This document shows positions 15,653 to 22,183 of a stretch of 24,873 nucleotides of DNA, in pieces (the first letter of the stretch is position 1; the number at the start of each line of letters is the position of its first letter). The DNA lies in assembly GCA_900317215.1 (NCBI GenBank), contig ONFW01000169.1, forward strand, positions 1 to 24,873, read 5' to 3'. The position numbers and the translations under genes were made by a program. The notes beneath the pieces were generated by a model, which was not told the DNA's origin, did not search any database, and saw only the letters and a list, made by a program, of their open reading frames with translations. This DNA is from an uncultured Eubacteriales bacterium (GTDB lineage: Bacteria; Bacillota; Clostridia; Oscillospirales; Acutalibacteraceae).

Positions 15653-16408
15653 TTAAGCCCACCCGCATAGGATCATATCAAATGCGGACGGGCTTTTTGT
15701 TCTGTGATATTCCTTTGAGCCGGAAGCCTCATCTGTTATTGCGTCTGCGCCTTCCCTGCAGCAGTATGAGGGTGAAGGCGAAAAGCACGGCTCCCGATCG
15801 GAGATATAGACCTCATTGTAAGTCTCCATGGGAGTGGAGTCGTCCGCCCAGCCCGGAGCTCTCATATATATCAGAGCTGCCACCGAGCAGTTCTTTCCTA
15901 AAATGAAGTCGCTGCCGTCAGCTTTCTTTCTCAGATCAATCGCAACGGCTGTTGCCTGACCGATACTCCCGTATTTTGCGGCAAAATCGTCCTCTGTTAG
16001 CCACACTCTCTCGCCGTTGAGCTGAAGATCAAGGTGCTTGTTATCCTCAGCCTCGCTCTCTGTAGGTATGGCAAGCTCACAGAGGTCGTCATAGCTGCCG
16101 TAGCGGTTTTTTACGATATGAGCAGGGATCCTTATCTCTATATCTCCTGGGGCGATGCTTCCGTTGCCCTTGAAGGCATATACCAGCCTGTAAACGAACT
16201 GATGTCCCTCTGAGGCGTTAGCAGCGTTCCAGACATACCGACTGCCGTTTTTGCTTGCTCCTGAGATAAGGTTTATCCTGAAGGTGTCGATAAGAGCATT
16301 GCTTGCCTTTACAGAGCGTGAGGTGGTTTGAAGGGTGGTGAGGCAGGAGAAGACCAGCATGAGTGCGGTGGTGATCGCTGCGAGCCTTCTGAATTTTGAT
16401 TTTGTCAT
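15653..16408 (-). CDS. Secreted surface protein, short, probably the remnant of a larger one
   Basis: The 251-residue product has a clear signal peptide: basic start (MTKSKFRR), hydrophobic core (residues 9-26) and a likely cut after VKA near residue 35. The mature part (YRLVYAFKGNG, PGDIEIRIPAHI, EVYISD) looks like the N-terminal beta domain of large clostridial surface or adhesin-like proteins. I recognise this type only loosely. The C-terminal 45 residues look unlike the rest: two adjacent cysteines, low order, no anchor. In another frame over the same DNA (15812-15729) lies VLFAFTLILLQGRRRRNNR followed by a stop, which resembles a membrane anchor with basic tail. A frameshift or internal deletion is therefore suspected. 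GAGGG lies 6 bases before the ATG. Confidence 0.7.
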   Translation of the reverse strand: MTKSKFRRLAAITTALMLVFSCLTTLQTTSRSVKASNALIDTFRINLISGASKNGSRYVWNAANASEGHQFVYRLVYAFKGNGSIAPGDIEIRIPAHIVKNRYGSYDDLCELAIPTESEAEDNKHLDLQLNGERVWLTEDDFAAKYGSIGQATAVAIDLRKKADGSDFILGKNCSVAALIYMRAPGWADDSTPMETYNEVYISDREPCFSPSPSYCCREGADAITDEASGSKEYHRTKSPSAFDMILCGWA

Positions 16409-16465
16409 ATTGATCCCTCGCTTTCTGATTTTAGAGGACGGAAAAGCATGTTATTCCTTTGAAAA

Positions 16466-16511
16466 CAAAAAAGCACCGCAAATACCTGTTAAAGTGGTAT
16501 CAGCTGCGGTG
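16466..16511 (-). promoter_or_regulatory. Terminator-like hairpin in the leader of the surface protein gene (candidate attenuator)
   Basis: On the minus strand CACCGCA and TGCGGTG close a stem that continues with ATACC/GGTAT and is followed by C and six T residues. It lies 58 bases before the surface protein start and downstream of a candidate promoter (16630-16603). An upstream GGTATC (16573 to 16568) could pair with the GATACC of the hairpin (16501 to 16496) instead. The alternative is a second terminator for the subtilase gene. Confidence 0.6.
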
Positions 16512-16725
16512 TTCTATGATATGCAACGAGCATTTTTCGATCAAGCAGAATACGTCATGCTCATGAAGATACCTGCTCCTATTCATTTTTATTCACTATC
16601 TTTTTACAATAAAATAGTAATTAATGTCAAGTATTTACAGAATTATAATCAGGATTTTTGAATGAACTGACAACTGTAAAAGATGTAAGGGTCTATAGCT
16701 TGTCACAGCCGTTTCGGGCCTGTGC
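16512..16725 (-). other. Leader and promoter region upstream of the short surface protein gene
   Basis: Within the 368-base gap 16409-16776, this AT-rich part holds a candidate promoter with a perfect -35 TTGACA (16630 to 16625) and a weak -10 TGTAAA (16608 to 16603, 16-base spacer). It also holds a 7-base stem ATGAGCA (16564 to 16558) with TGCTCGT (16532 to 16526), one pair being G-U. A seven-residue mini-frame, MSMTYSA (16564 to 16541), follows AGGAG with an 11-base spacing. I do not recognise a known riboswitch class. Confidence 0.45.
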
Positions 16726-16762
16726 AAAAAAAGGCTCTCCCCGACACTGCAGGAAAAGCCTT
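16726..16762 (-). terminator. Terminator of the subtilase gene
   Basis: On the minus strand a stem of about 12 base pairs (AAGGCT/AGCCTT at the base, including G-T pairs above) encloses an 8-base loop and is followed by seven T residues. It begins 15 bases after the subtilase stop. Confidence 0.85.
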
Positions 16763-16776
16763 GATGCATTTATTTT

Positions 16777-19700
16777 TTATTGTTTTCTCTTAGCTGTTCT
16801 TTTTCTTCTGATATACAACACTGTACTGCAGGATAAGCAAAGAGCCGTAATACAGAGAGCAGCGACTGCGGGTGTGCTGTCTCCGGTGGGAAAATTGATG
16901 ATATAGGTCTGTTTGTCTTTGTTTTTGCTGCCGCCCTGAGAGGAGTCTGTATCCCCCTCAAGCTTTTTTACGGTGAACACCTTCTCGGTGTAAGAGCTTT
17001 CCTTTGAAAGATCAAATTCCGCATAGAGGGAGCCGTCGGCAAGGGTATAGTCACAGAGGATCCTGTAGCTGTTCGTGCAAAGAGGAAGATTTCTCAGAGG
17101 GATAAGCCCCTCCTCATTGCTTGCCCTTGTGCAGTCAAGCGCAAGGAGGCTTACGCCCTTTACAGGTCTGCCGTCCTCATCTACGAATTTCAGCAGCGCT
17201 TCACCGTAGCTGTTTACATTGATCTCCTGTCCCTTGCTGCAGTTATAGGCGTCATCGACAGCCTCAAGAAGAATGATATCCTCCTCTACACAGGAATAAT
17301 CGTTTTCCTCCTTGAAGATTATAGTCATATCGTCGTCCGTATAGACCTGCTCCTGCGCCTCTTTTTTAGACTTGATGAAATCGCTGTATTTCGTCAGGTC
17401 GTATCTGAAGCAGAATTTTCTTGTTTCGGGCTCATAGAGATATTCAACAAAGTCCTTGTTGCCTCCCCAATAGGAGAGAATGTCCTCATACATATCTATT
17501 TTGCCGGCGACATTGCCCTCGCCGTCATGCTGAACAGCGCTTAATCTTATTCCCTGGATATAATGGTTATCTACTGCATTTACATAAAGATAGAGCTTGC
17601 CGTCGTCCGTTTTTTTCAGATGATAGTCATCTATCTGAGGCAGAGTGTTGTCAACATTAATGGTGAAGGAGGTCGATTCTGTCCTCTGCGGATTGCCGTC
17701 GGCGCCTACAGTTGTTGCGGTGAGCATATATCTGTAGTTTCCCTCCTGCAGACCTGAGACAAAATCGTTGTACCTTTCGAGCTTTTCACGGTCATAGTCC
17801 GTAACGAACTGCTCGTACGGACCCTCAGCGAAGCCGAAGTATGAGGATATCTCACCGAAATTCTCACAGTAGAGCAGGTCGTTATCCTCGTTAAAGATGC
17901 TTATTGTAAAGTCAAAGGTATCCCTCATCACATATACAGAGGGCAGCAGCATTGAAGCGGCGGAGGATACGTCGGCAGGTATGTCAAGATAGGATCTCAG
18001 GCTGTTTCTGCCAAAGGATATCTGATAGGGCAGATTTTTGTAGCCGAAGACGTTTTTTCCTGCCGTCTCCTTGAAGTAGGAGCTGTAGTTGAAGGTAGAG
18101 ACTATATCCAGCGTGCTTCTTGCGGTAGGAAAGCCGGTATCCCGTGCATCGGTATCAAAATACATATTATTCGGGAAGATGCGTCCCTTTGACCAGTCGC
18201 CGCAAAAGCCGGAGAAGGGTATGCTCAGGGTCGGGTTTTCATCGGAATACAGGCTGATAAAGCCGTCTGTAAAGAAGCCGTTAGGGAATATAATGCTTCT
18301 GTCAGAAAGAAATCTGCTGTCAAGCGCGGCGTTCACGCCTATCACTACGCTGCTCCCCGGGGGGACAGTGATATCATCGCAGGGCTTTCCGTCCGAGGTA
18401 AAGGATATCTCCGCCTTATCGGTGATCTCCTCGGGTCGCAGGGTGTTGAGGTATCTGAACTCCCCTGTTTTTTTATTGGTCTTTTTATAATAGGCGTCTG
18501 TCAACAGTACGGCGTCCGGCGTAAAGGTAAGCTCCTTGTCGGATTTGTTGGTGAGAGTAAATTCAAAGCTGAACCTGCCGTCCTTTATCTCCCTTAGAGA
18601 AACAGAGGGTCTTTTTTCATCGTATGAAAGATAGGCGCCGGTGCTTATAGCAGAATAAACGTCAAGAAGTCCTGCGCCCTGTACTCTCGGGCTGTAGAAG
18701 GTCTGCTCAGTCTTGGTCTTATATACGAGAGGTCTTGCCGTGCTCATCAGCAGCTTATAGATGTATTCCTGCCCGAGCTGCGGAGAGAGAAGCTCAGTCT
18801 CCCCTGTCTGGGTTACGTACTGCTTGAGAATGGCATAGGCTCCGGTCATCATGGGTGTTGCCATGGAGGTGCCGGACAACTTTTCAAAATTATGATCTCT
18901 TACTGAGGAAATAATATCTGTGCCCGGGGCTGTGATATCGGGCTTGAGCGTAAGGTCGGCAAGGGTACCCATAGACGAATAATCCGAGACGGTAAGAGGA
19001 TCCTCGGAATCCGTTGTGACATAGCCCGAATAGCTGAATATCGTCAGACTGCCCTCGGGGTGCTTTTTCAGATATTCCCTGTTTGAGCCTGCGATACTGT
19101 AGATGAAGAAATCCTCCTCAGGGGATATCGTTGAGAACCTGCTGTTCTTTTCCTTTCGGATAATGATAATAGCGTAGCACTGAGAATCTACCGAGTTTTT
19201 GATAAGCTCGTTCAGAGTAAGCTCACTCTCGTCGAGAATTATCATTTTATCCTTGAGGTCATATCTGCTCAATTCAGCTTTTGTACCCTTAATGTCAAGA
19301 TAGACGTAATCCACCGTATCTATGACCTTGCTGTCTTCGGGAAGCTCCTTGCCCTCCACTGACTTCAGCTCTGGATATACCTCGTCAAACGTAAGCTCGG
19401 AATAAACGATATTTACGTCCACGGGCTTATGGTTCTTATTGAAAACAAAGAACATTCTTGTGCCGTAGTTCTTTTCAGGAACGGAAGAGGCGACCGAAAG
19501 ACTGCCGCTCATGGCTGAGGGGTTGCAGATAGTTCCGTAGGTAACGTAGGAGGTCGGTATCTCTTCAAGACCGAGGGCGTAGCCGTTGTAGGCGTCGTTG
19601 CCTGCTGCGGCTATTATAGCCGTGCCGGATTCCATGAGCTTTTTGTAAAGCTGCTTGCCTTCATAGTCCTGTATCAGATATTCCATTGAGCCGTAGCTGC

Positions 19701-20694
19701 AGTTGATAACATCGGGACCAAGCTTAAGAGCATCATCAAGGGCGGCGACCAAGGCCTCATCGGGGAGAGTGTTGTCCTTTTTGCCTATCTTGAAAAGGGC
19801 AAGCTGTGCATCATAAGCCATACCCTTGTAATTGAGCAGTCCCCTGTTTTTATTGTTGCCTGCCGCAATTCCTGCAACATGTGTGCCGTGGGATATGGTG
19901 TCCTTTGAGTAGCATTTGTTGTCGTTCTCTGCGTAATCGTAGGCATAGATTATCTTTCCGTTGTAGAAGATATCGTTGATGCTGTATTTTGCCGAGATGC
20001 CGAGCATGCTTGAGGCAGCCACGCTCCTGACGTAATCCTTGTCGTATTTTATTTCCTTCGGGGCGCCCGAAAAGACGTCGTGATTTACATCAAACTCGTT
20101 GTCGATCACTGCTATCAGCATACCCTTGCCCGTATAGCCCTCTTCGTATGCAGGAACGATATTTGCGTCGTTCTTATAGTTAAGACCTATGGTATCGTAT
20201 TCTGCAGGAGCGGAGCCTTCTTCGTTTTCCTCAGGCTGCGGCTCAGGGCTGTCCTCGGACGAGAGCTCTGCGGTTTTTCTGAGTCTGGAGATCGTGACGC
20301 TCCTTACCCCTTTTATCGACTTTATTTTGGGTATATCGGATATACCGGCGGTCACGGTGAAGGCGTTTGTCAGCGCTGTGCAGCGTCTGCTCTCTGTAAA
20401 ATCAGCGTCACAAAGACGTGAGCCGATATCTGCGATGATATTATCCTGAGCAGAGAGAATATCATCTGTAAAGCGCCTGCCCTCTTCTGAGATGATAAGG
20501 TCGCGCACGTTTCTGTATTTACCTGCGCTGTTAATGACGATATCGAGCAGAGAGTCATCGTCAAGGGTGACTATCAGAACAGCTCTCTCCCCTTTATCGT
20601 CAGGTAGAAGCTCACGGGCAAAAGCGCCCGTAGCTGCAGAGCAAAGAATTATTGCAACGGTTAATATGATCGAAATGATGTGTTGTTTTTTCAT
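16777..20694 (-). CDS. Secreted subtilisin-like serine protease (S8 family, lactocepin/C5a peptidase-like), probably cell-surface attached
   Basis: The 1305-residue precursor starts MKKQH followed by a hydrophobic core and a signal peptidase site near AFA (residue 26). An I9-like propeptide follows (about 38-137), then an acidic linker (143-163) and the S8 catalytic domain with Asp198 (AVIDNEFD), His269 (SHGTHVAG), oxyanion Asn366 (AAAGND) and Ser610 (LSGTSMATP). An insert of some 170 residues between Asn366 and Ser610 is placed like the protease-associated domain of lactocepins. Long beta-rich C-terminal regions follow, including a segment like the Fn3-type domain of these enzymes. The end has PTGDS, a hydrophobic stretch and RRKRTAKRKQ, as in wall-anchored proteins, although no exact LPxTG is present. 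The ATG at 20694 is preceded by CAGGAG; a longer reading would start inside the pyrE terminator. Confidence 0.93.
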   Translation of the reverse strand: MKKQHIISIILTVAIILCSAATGAFARELLPDDKGERAVLIVTLDDDSLLDIVINSAGKYRNVRDLIISEEGRRFTDDILSAQDNIIADIGSRLCDADFTESRRCTALTNAFTVTAGISDIPKIKSIKGVRSVTISRLRKTAELSSEDSPEPQPEENEEGSAPAEYDTIGLNYKNDANIVPAYEEGYTGKGMLIAVIDNEFDVNHDVFSGAPKEIKYDKDYVRSVAASSMLGISAKYSINDIFYNGKIIYAYDYAENDNKCYSKDTISHGTHVAGIAAGNNKNRGLLNYKGMAYDAQLALFKIGKKDNTLPDEALVAALDDALKLGPDVINCSYGSMEYLIQDYEGKQLYKKLMESGTAIIAAAGNDAYNGYALGLEEIPTSYVTYGTICNPSAMSGSLSVASSVPEKNYGTRMFFVFNKNHKPVDVNIVYSELTFDEVYPELKSVEGKELPEDSKVIDTVDYVYLDIKGTKAELSRYDLKDKMIILDESELTLNELIKNSVDSQCYAIIIIRKEKNSRFSTISPEEDFFIYSIAGSNREYLKKHPEGSLTIFSYSGYVTTDSEDPLTVSDYSSMGTLADLTLKPDITAPGTDIISSVRDHNFEKLSGTSMATPMMTGAYAILKQYVTQTGETELLSPQLGQEYIYKLLMSTARPLVYKTKTEQTFYSPRVQGAGLLDVYSAISTGAYLSYDEKRPSVSLREIKDGRFSFEFTLTNKSDKELTFTPDAVLLTDAYYKKTNKKTGEFRYLNTLRPEEITDKAEISFTSDGKPCDDITVPPGSSVVIGVNAALDSRFLSDRSIIFPNGFFTDGFISLYSDENPTLSIPFSGFCGDWSKGRIFPNNMYFDTDARDTGFPTARSTLDIVSTFNYSSYFKETAGKNVFGYKNLPYQISFGRNSLRSYLDIPADVSSAASMLLPSVYVMRDTFDFTISIFNEDNDLLYCENFGEISSYFGFAEGPYEQFVTDYDREKLERYNDFVSGLQEGNYRYMLTATTVGADGNPQRTESTSFTINVDNTLPQIDDYHLKKTDDGKLYLYVNAVDNHYIQGIRLSAVQHDGEGNVAGKIDMYEDILSYWGGNKDFVEYLYEPETRKFCFRYDLTKYSDFIKSKKEAQEQVYTDDDMTIIFKEENDYSCVEEDIILLEAVDDAYNCSKGQEINVNSYGEALLKFVDEDGRPVKGVSLLALDCTRASNEEGLIPLRNLPLCTNSYRILCDYTLADGSLYAEFDLSKESSYTEKVFTVKKLEGDTDSSQGGSKNKDKQTYIINFPTGDSTPAVAALCITALCLSCSTVLYIRRKRTAKRKQ

Positions 20695-20710
20695 AGCGTT
20701 CTCCTGCTGT

Positions 20711-20736
20711 AAAAAAGGAGCACAAAAAAGTGCTCC
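20711..20736 (-). terminator. Terminator of pyrE, placed directly before the subtilase gene
   Basis: On the minus strand GGAGCAC, a loop of six T and GTGCTCC are followed by six T residues. It starts 10 bases after the pyrE stop, and its T-tract ends 16 bases before the subtilase ATG, so it could also act as an attenuator for that gene. Confidence 0.85.
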
Positions 20737-20746
20737 GAGCTGTCTA

Positions 20747-21424
20747 TCATGCCTTAGCGCCGTACTGAGCATAGTAAGCGTCGATAGCCTCCTTGAGCTT
20801 ATCGTCAATTATAACTCTGCCCTTGTACTCTTTATTGTAGAGATGCTCTATGACCTCAGCCATTGTGACTATTGCGGTAGTTTTAAGACCGTATTTTTCC
20901 GAGATCTCGCACAGAGCGCTCTTTTCGGACTGTCCCCTCTCCATTCTGTCAACGGAGACAACAAGCCCTGTAACCGATACGCTCCCCTGAGCCTTGATTA
21001 TCGGAAGAGTCTCCTCGATCGAGGTCCCCGCAGTGGTAACGTCCTCAATTATCACCACTCTGTCGCCGTCGTTTATCGGGCTGCCGAGAAGGATCCCCTT
21101 ATCTCCGTGATCCTTTATCTCCTTGCGGTTAGAGCAGTAACGGATATCCCTGCCGTATTTCTCGCTGATAGCGATCGTTGCCGCAACAGAGAGGGGTATG
21201 CCCTTATATGCGGGTCCGAAAAGCACGTCAAAATCGAGTCCGAAGCTGTTGCTTATAGCCTCGGCATAATACTGACCGAGCCTTCTGAGCTGAGCGCCTG
21301 TTCTGTAAAAGCCGGTATTAACGAAAAAGGGAGTTTTTCTGCCGCTTTTCGTAACAAAGTCTCCGAACTTCAGCACCTGACAGTCCACCATGAATTCAAT
21401 AAATTCTTTTTTGTAATTTTCCAT
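20747..21424 (-). CDS. pyrE: Orotate phosphoribosyltransferase
   Basis: PyrE joins orotate and PRPP to give orotidine 5'-phosphate, the fifth step of UMP synthesis. The 225-residue protein contains the PRPP-binding motif VVIIEDVTTAGTS at residues 123-135 and the mobile catalytic loop NRKEIKDHGDKG (99-110) with the expected Lys and His residues. It also has the conserved FGPAYKGIPL around 69-78, so it is the E. coli-type bacterial enzyme. GGAGGG lies 7 bases before the ATG. The gene has its own promoter (21485-21457) and terminator (20736-20711); no other pyr gene is in the window. I see no PyrR-type leader, since the predicted 5' UTR is only about 25 bases. Confidence 0.96.
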   Translation of the reverse strand: MENYKKEFIEFMVDCQVLKFGDFVTKSGRKTPFFVNTGFYRTGAQLRRLGQYYAEAISNSFGLDFDVLFGPAYKGIPLSVAATIAISEKYGRDIRYCSNRKEIKDHGDKGILLGSPINDGDRVVIIEDVTTAGTSIEETLPIIKAQGSVSVTGLVVSVDRMERGQSEKSALCEISEKYGLKTTAIVTMAEVIEHLYNKEYKGRVIIDDKLKEAIDAYYAQYGAKA

Positions 21425-21456
21425 TTTTTTCCCTCCGTTCAGAATTTACATTTATA

Positions 21457-21485
21457 ACTATAACACATCTTTTCTATAAAGTAAA
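21457..21485 (-). promoter_or_regulatory. Promoter of pyrE
   Basis: The -35 TTTACT (21485 to 21480) and the -10 TATAGT (21462 to 21457) are separated by 17 bases. The predicted leader is short, about 25 bases. Confidence 0.65.
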
Positions 21486-21491
21486 GTGCGC

Positions 21492-21521
21492 CTTCGCCGG
21501 GAAACCCCTTTTCCGGCGAAG
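21492..21521. repeat. Strong 13-bp palindrome just upstream of the pyrE promoter
   Basis: CTTCGCCGG (21492-21500) and CCGGCGAAG (21513-21521) are perfect complements. GAAA and TTTT extend the stem to 13 pairs (one G-T), leaving a loop of CCCC. It has no T-tract on either side. It lies between the terminator of the regulator gene and the -35 box of pyrE, so it may be an operator, a back-up terminator or a transcript-end stabiliser. Confidence 0.6.
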
Positions 21522-21533
21522 ATCGGGACAAAC

Positions 21534-21567
21534 AAAAAGAGCACGGATGCTCATTTTGTATCCGTGC
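21534..21567 (-). terminator. Terminator of the XRE regulator gene
   Basis: On the minus strand GCACGGAT and ATCCGTGC (8 pairs, loop 11 bases) are followed by TCTTTTTG. It starts directly after the stop codon at 21571. Confidence 0.75.
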
Positions 21568-21570
21568 GGT

Positions 21571-21825
21571 TTATTTTTTTGTATCTCTGCCGAGAAGGTA
21601 GTCCACCGACACCTCAAGGATATCAGCTAAAGCTACAAGCTCGACGTCTGTAACATATCTGATCTGACCCTCAAGCTTTGAAAGACCCGAAGCGTTCATA
21701 TCTACACCATTGACCTGAAGCTGAGCAAGAAGCTCCTTCTGCTTCATTCCTTTTTTTTTGCGCGCTTCTTCTACTCTTGTTCCGATGAGATTTCTCGTTC
21801 CGAGAGCCTGCTTTCGTAATCTCAA
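21571..21825 (-). CDS. XRE-family helix-turn-helix transcriptional regulator
   Basis: This is a small, basic DNA-binding protein of 84 residues made of a single Cro/C1-type helix-turn-helix domain. The recognisable parts are TRVEEARKKKGMKQKELL, the turn and recognition helix around NASGLSKLEG (44-53) and the typical closing segment VELVALADILEVSVDYLLG (61-79). No ligand or dimerisation domain follows. I chose the TTG at 21825 because GAGGGG lies 8 bases upstream. The in-frame ATG at 21849 has no ribosome binding site and lies only some 25 bases after the promoter. It has its own promoter and terminator; its targets are unknown. The short AT-rich inverted repeat 21981-22000 upstream is a weak operator candidate. 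Confidence 0.88.
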   Translation of the reverse strand: MRLRKQALGTRNLIGTRVEEARKKKGMKQKELLAQLQVNGVDMNASGLSKLEGQIRYVTDVELVALADILEVSVDYLLGRDTKK

Positions 21826-21874
21826 TTTTTGCACCCCTCTTGCATGCATTTTGAAAATAAAAACTCTAAATAAG

Positions 21875-21903
21875 ATTATAGAATATTCTCAAAAGGATAA
21901 CAA
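21875..21903 (-). promoter_or_regulatory. Promoter of the XRE regulator gene
   Basis: The -35 TTGTTA (21903 to 21898) and a perfect -10 TATAAT (21880 to 21875) are separated by 17 bases. Confidence 0.65.
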
Positions 21904-22071
21904 TAGCAATTGTGCAAGAATATTCATAGCTTACTTTGTTGAAAACACAAAATCCCCCTATTATACTACACAAATAAGCTATACTGAAATTATATAGTAT
22001 TACGATAATTTGACTTTATTCAGAAAAAAAGCTTAAAGCATTATCTCCGCTTATTATATTGTTCTGGGAAT

Positions 22072-22108
22072 AAAAAACATACGGAGCATTTCTTTCTGCT
22101 CCGTATGT
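22072..22108 (-). terminator. Terminator of glgB
   Basis: ACATACGGAGCA (22077-22088) and TGCTCCGTATGT (22097-22108) form a perfect 12-base stem with an 8-base loop. On the minus strand it is followed by a run of T residues. It lies about 75 bases after the glgB stop. Confidence 0.88.
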
Positions 22109-22183
22109 CTGCTTGTATTTTATTGATCTCAGCAAATCATTCTTACTAAACTGAACAAGCTGATGAATGAATGCGAATGGTTT

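Larger units (their letters stand above)
21826..22183. other. AT-rich intergenic region between the XRE gene and glgB
   Basis: This 358-base gap holds the promoter of the XRE gene (21903-21875), the glgB terminator (22072-22108) and, between them, very AT-rich DNA with short ATACT/AGTAT repeats (21981-22000). No gene is visible. Confidence 0.5.

Noticed and set aside
20695..20808. A subtilase start further upstream at 20808
   Set aside because: That extension would overlap pyrE and its terminator and has no signal peptide at its start. The ATG at 20694 has CAGGAG and begins a typical signal peptide.
20492..21457. A 321-codon open frame on the plus strand across pyrE and the subtilase start
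   Set aside because: It lies antisense to pyrE, which has full family motifs, a promoter and a ribosome binding site. The antisense product shows no recognisable domain and is best explained as a shadow of codon bias.
21826..21849. ATG at 21849 as start of the XRE regulator
   Set aside because: No ribosome binding site precedes it, whereas GAGGGG is well placed for the TTG at 21825.
21981..22000. ATACT/AGTAT inverted repeat as an operator for the XRE regulator
   Set aside because: It is only 5 bases per arm in very AT-rich DNA and lies about 80 bases from the promoter, so chance is a sufficient explanation.
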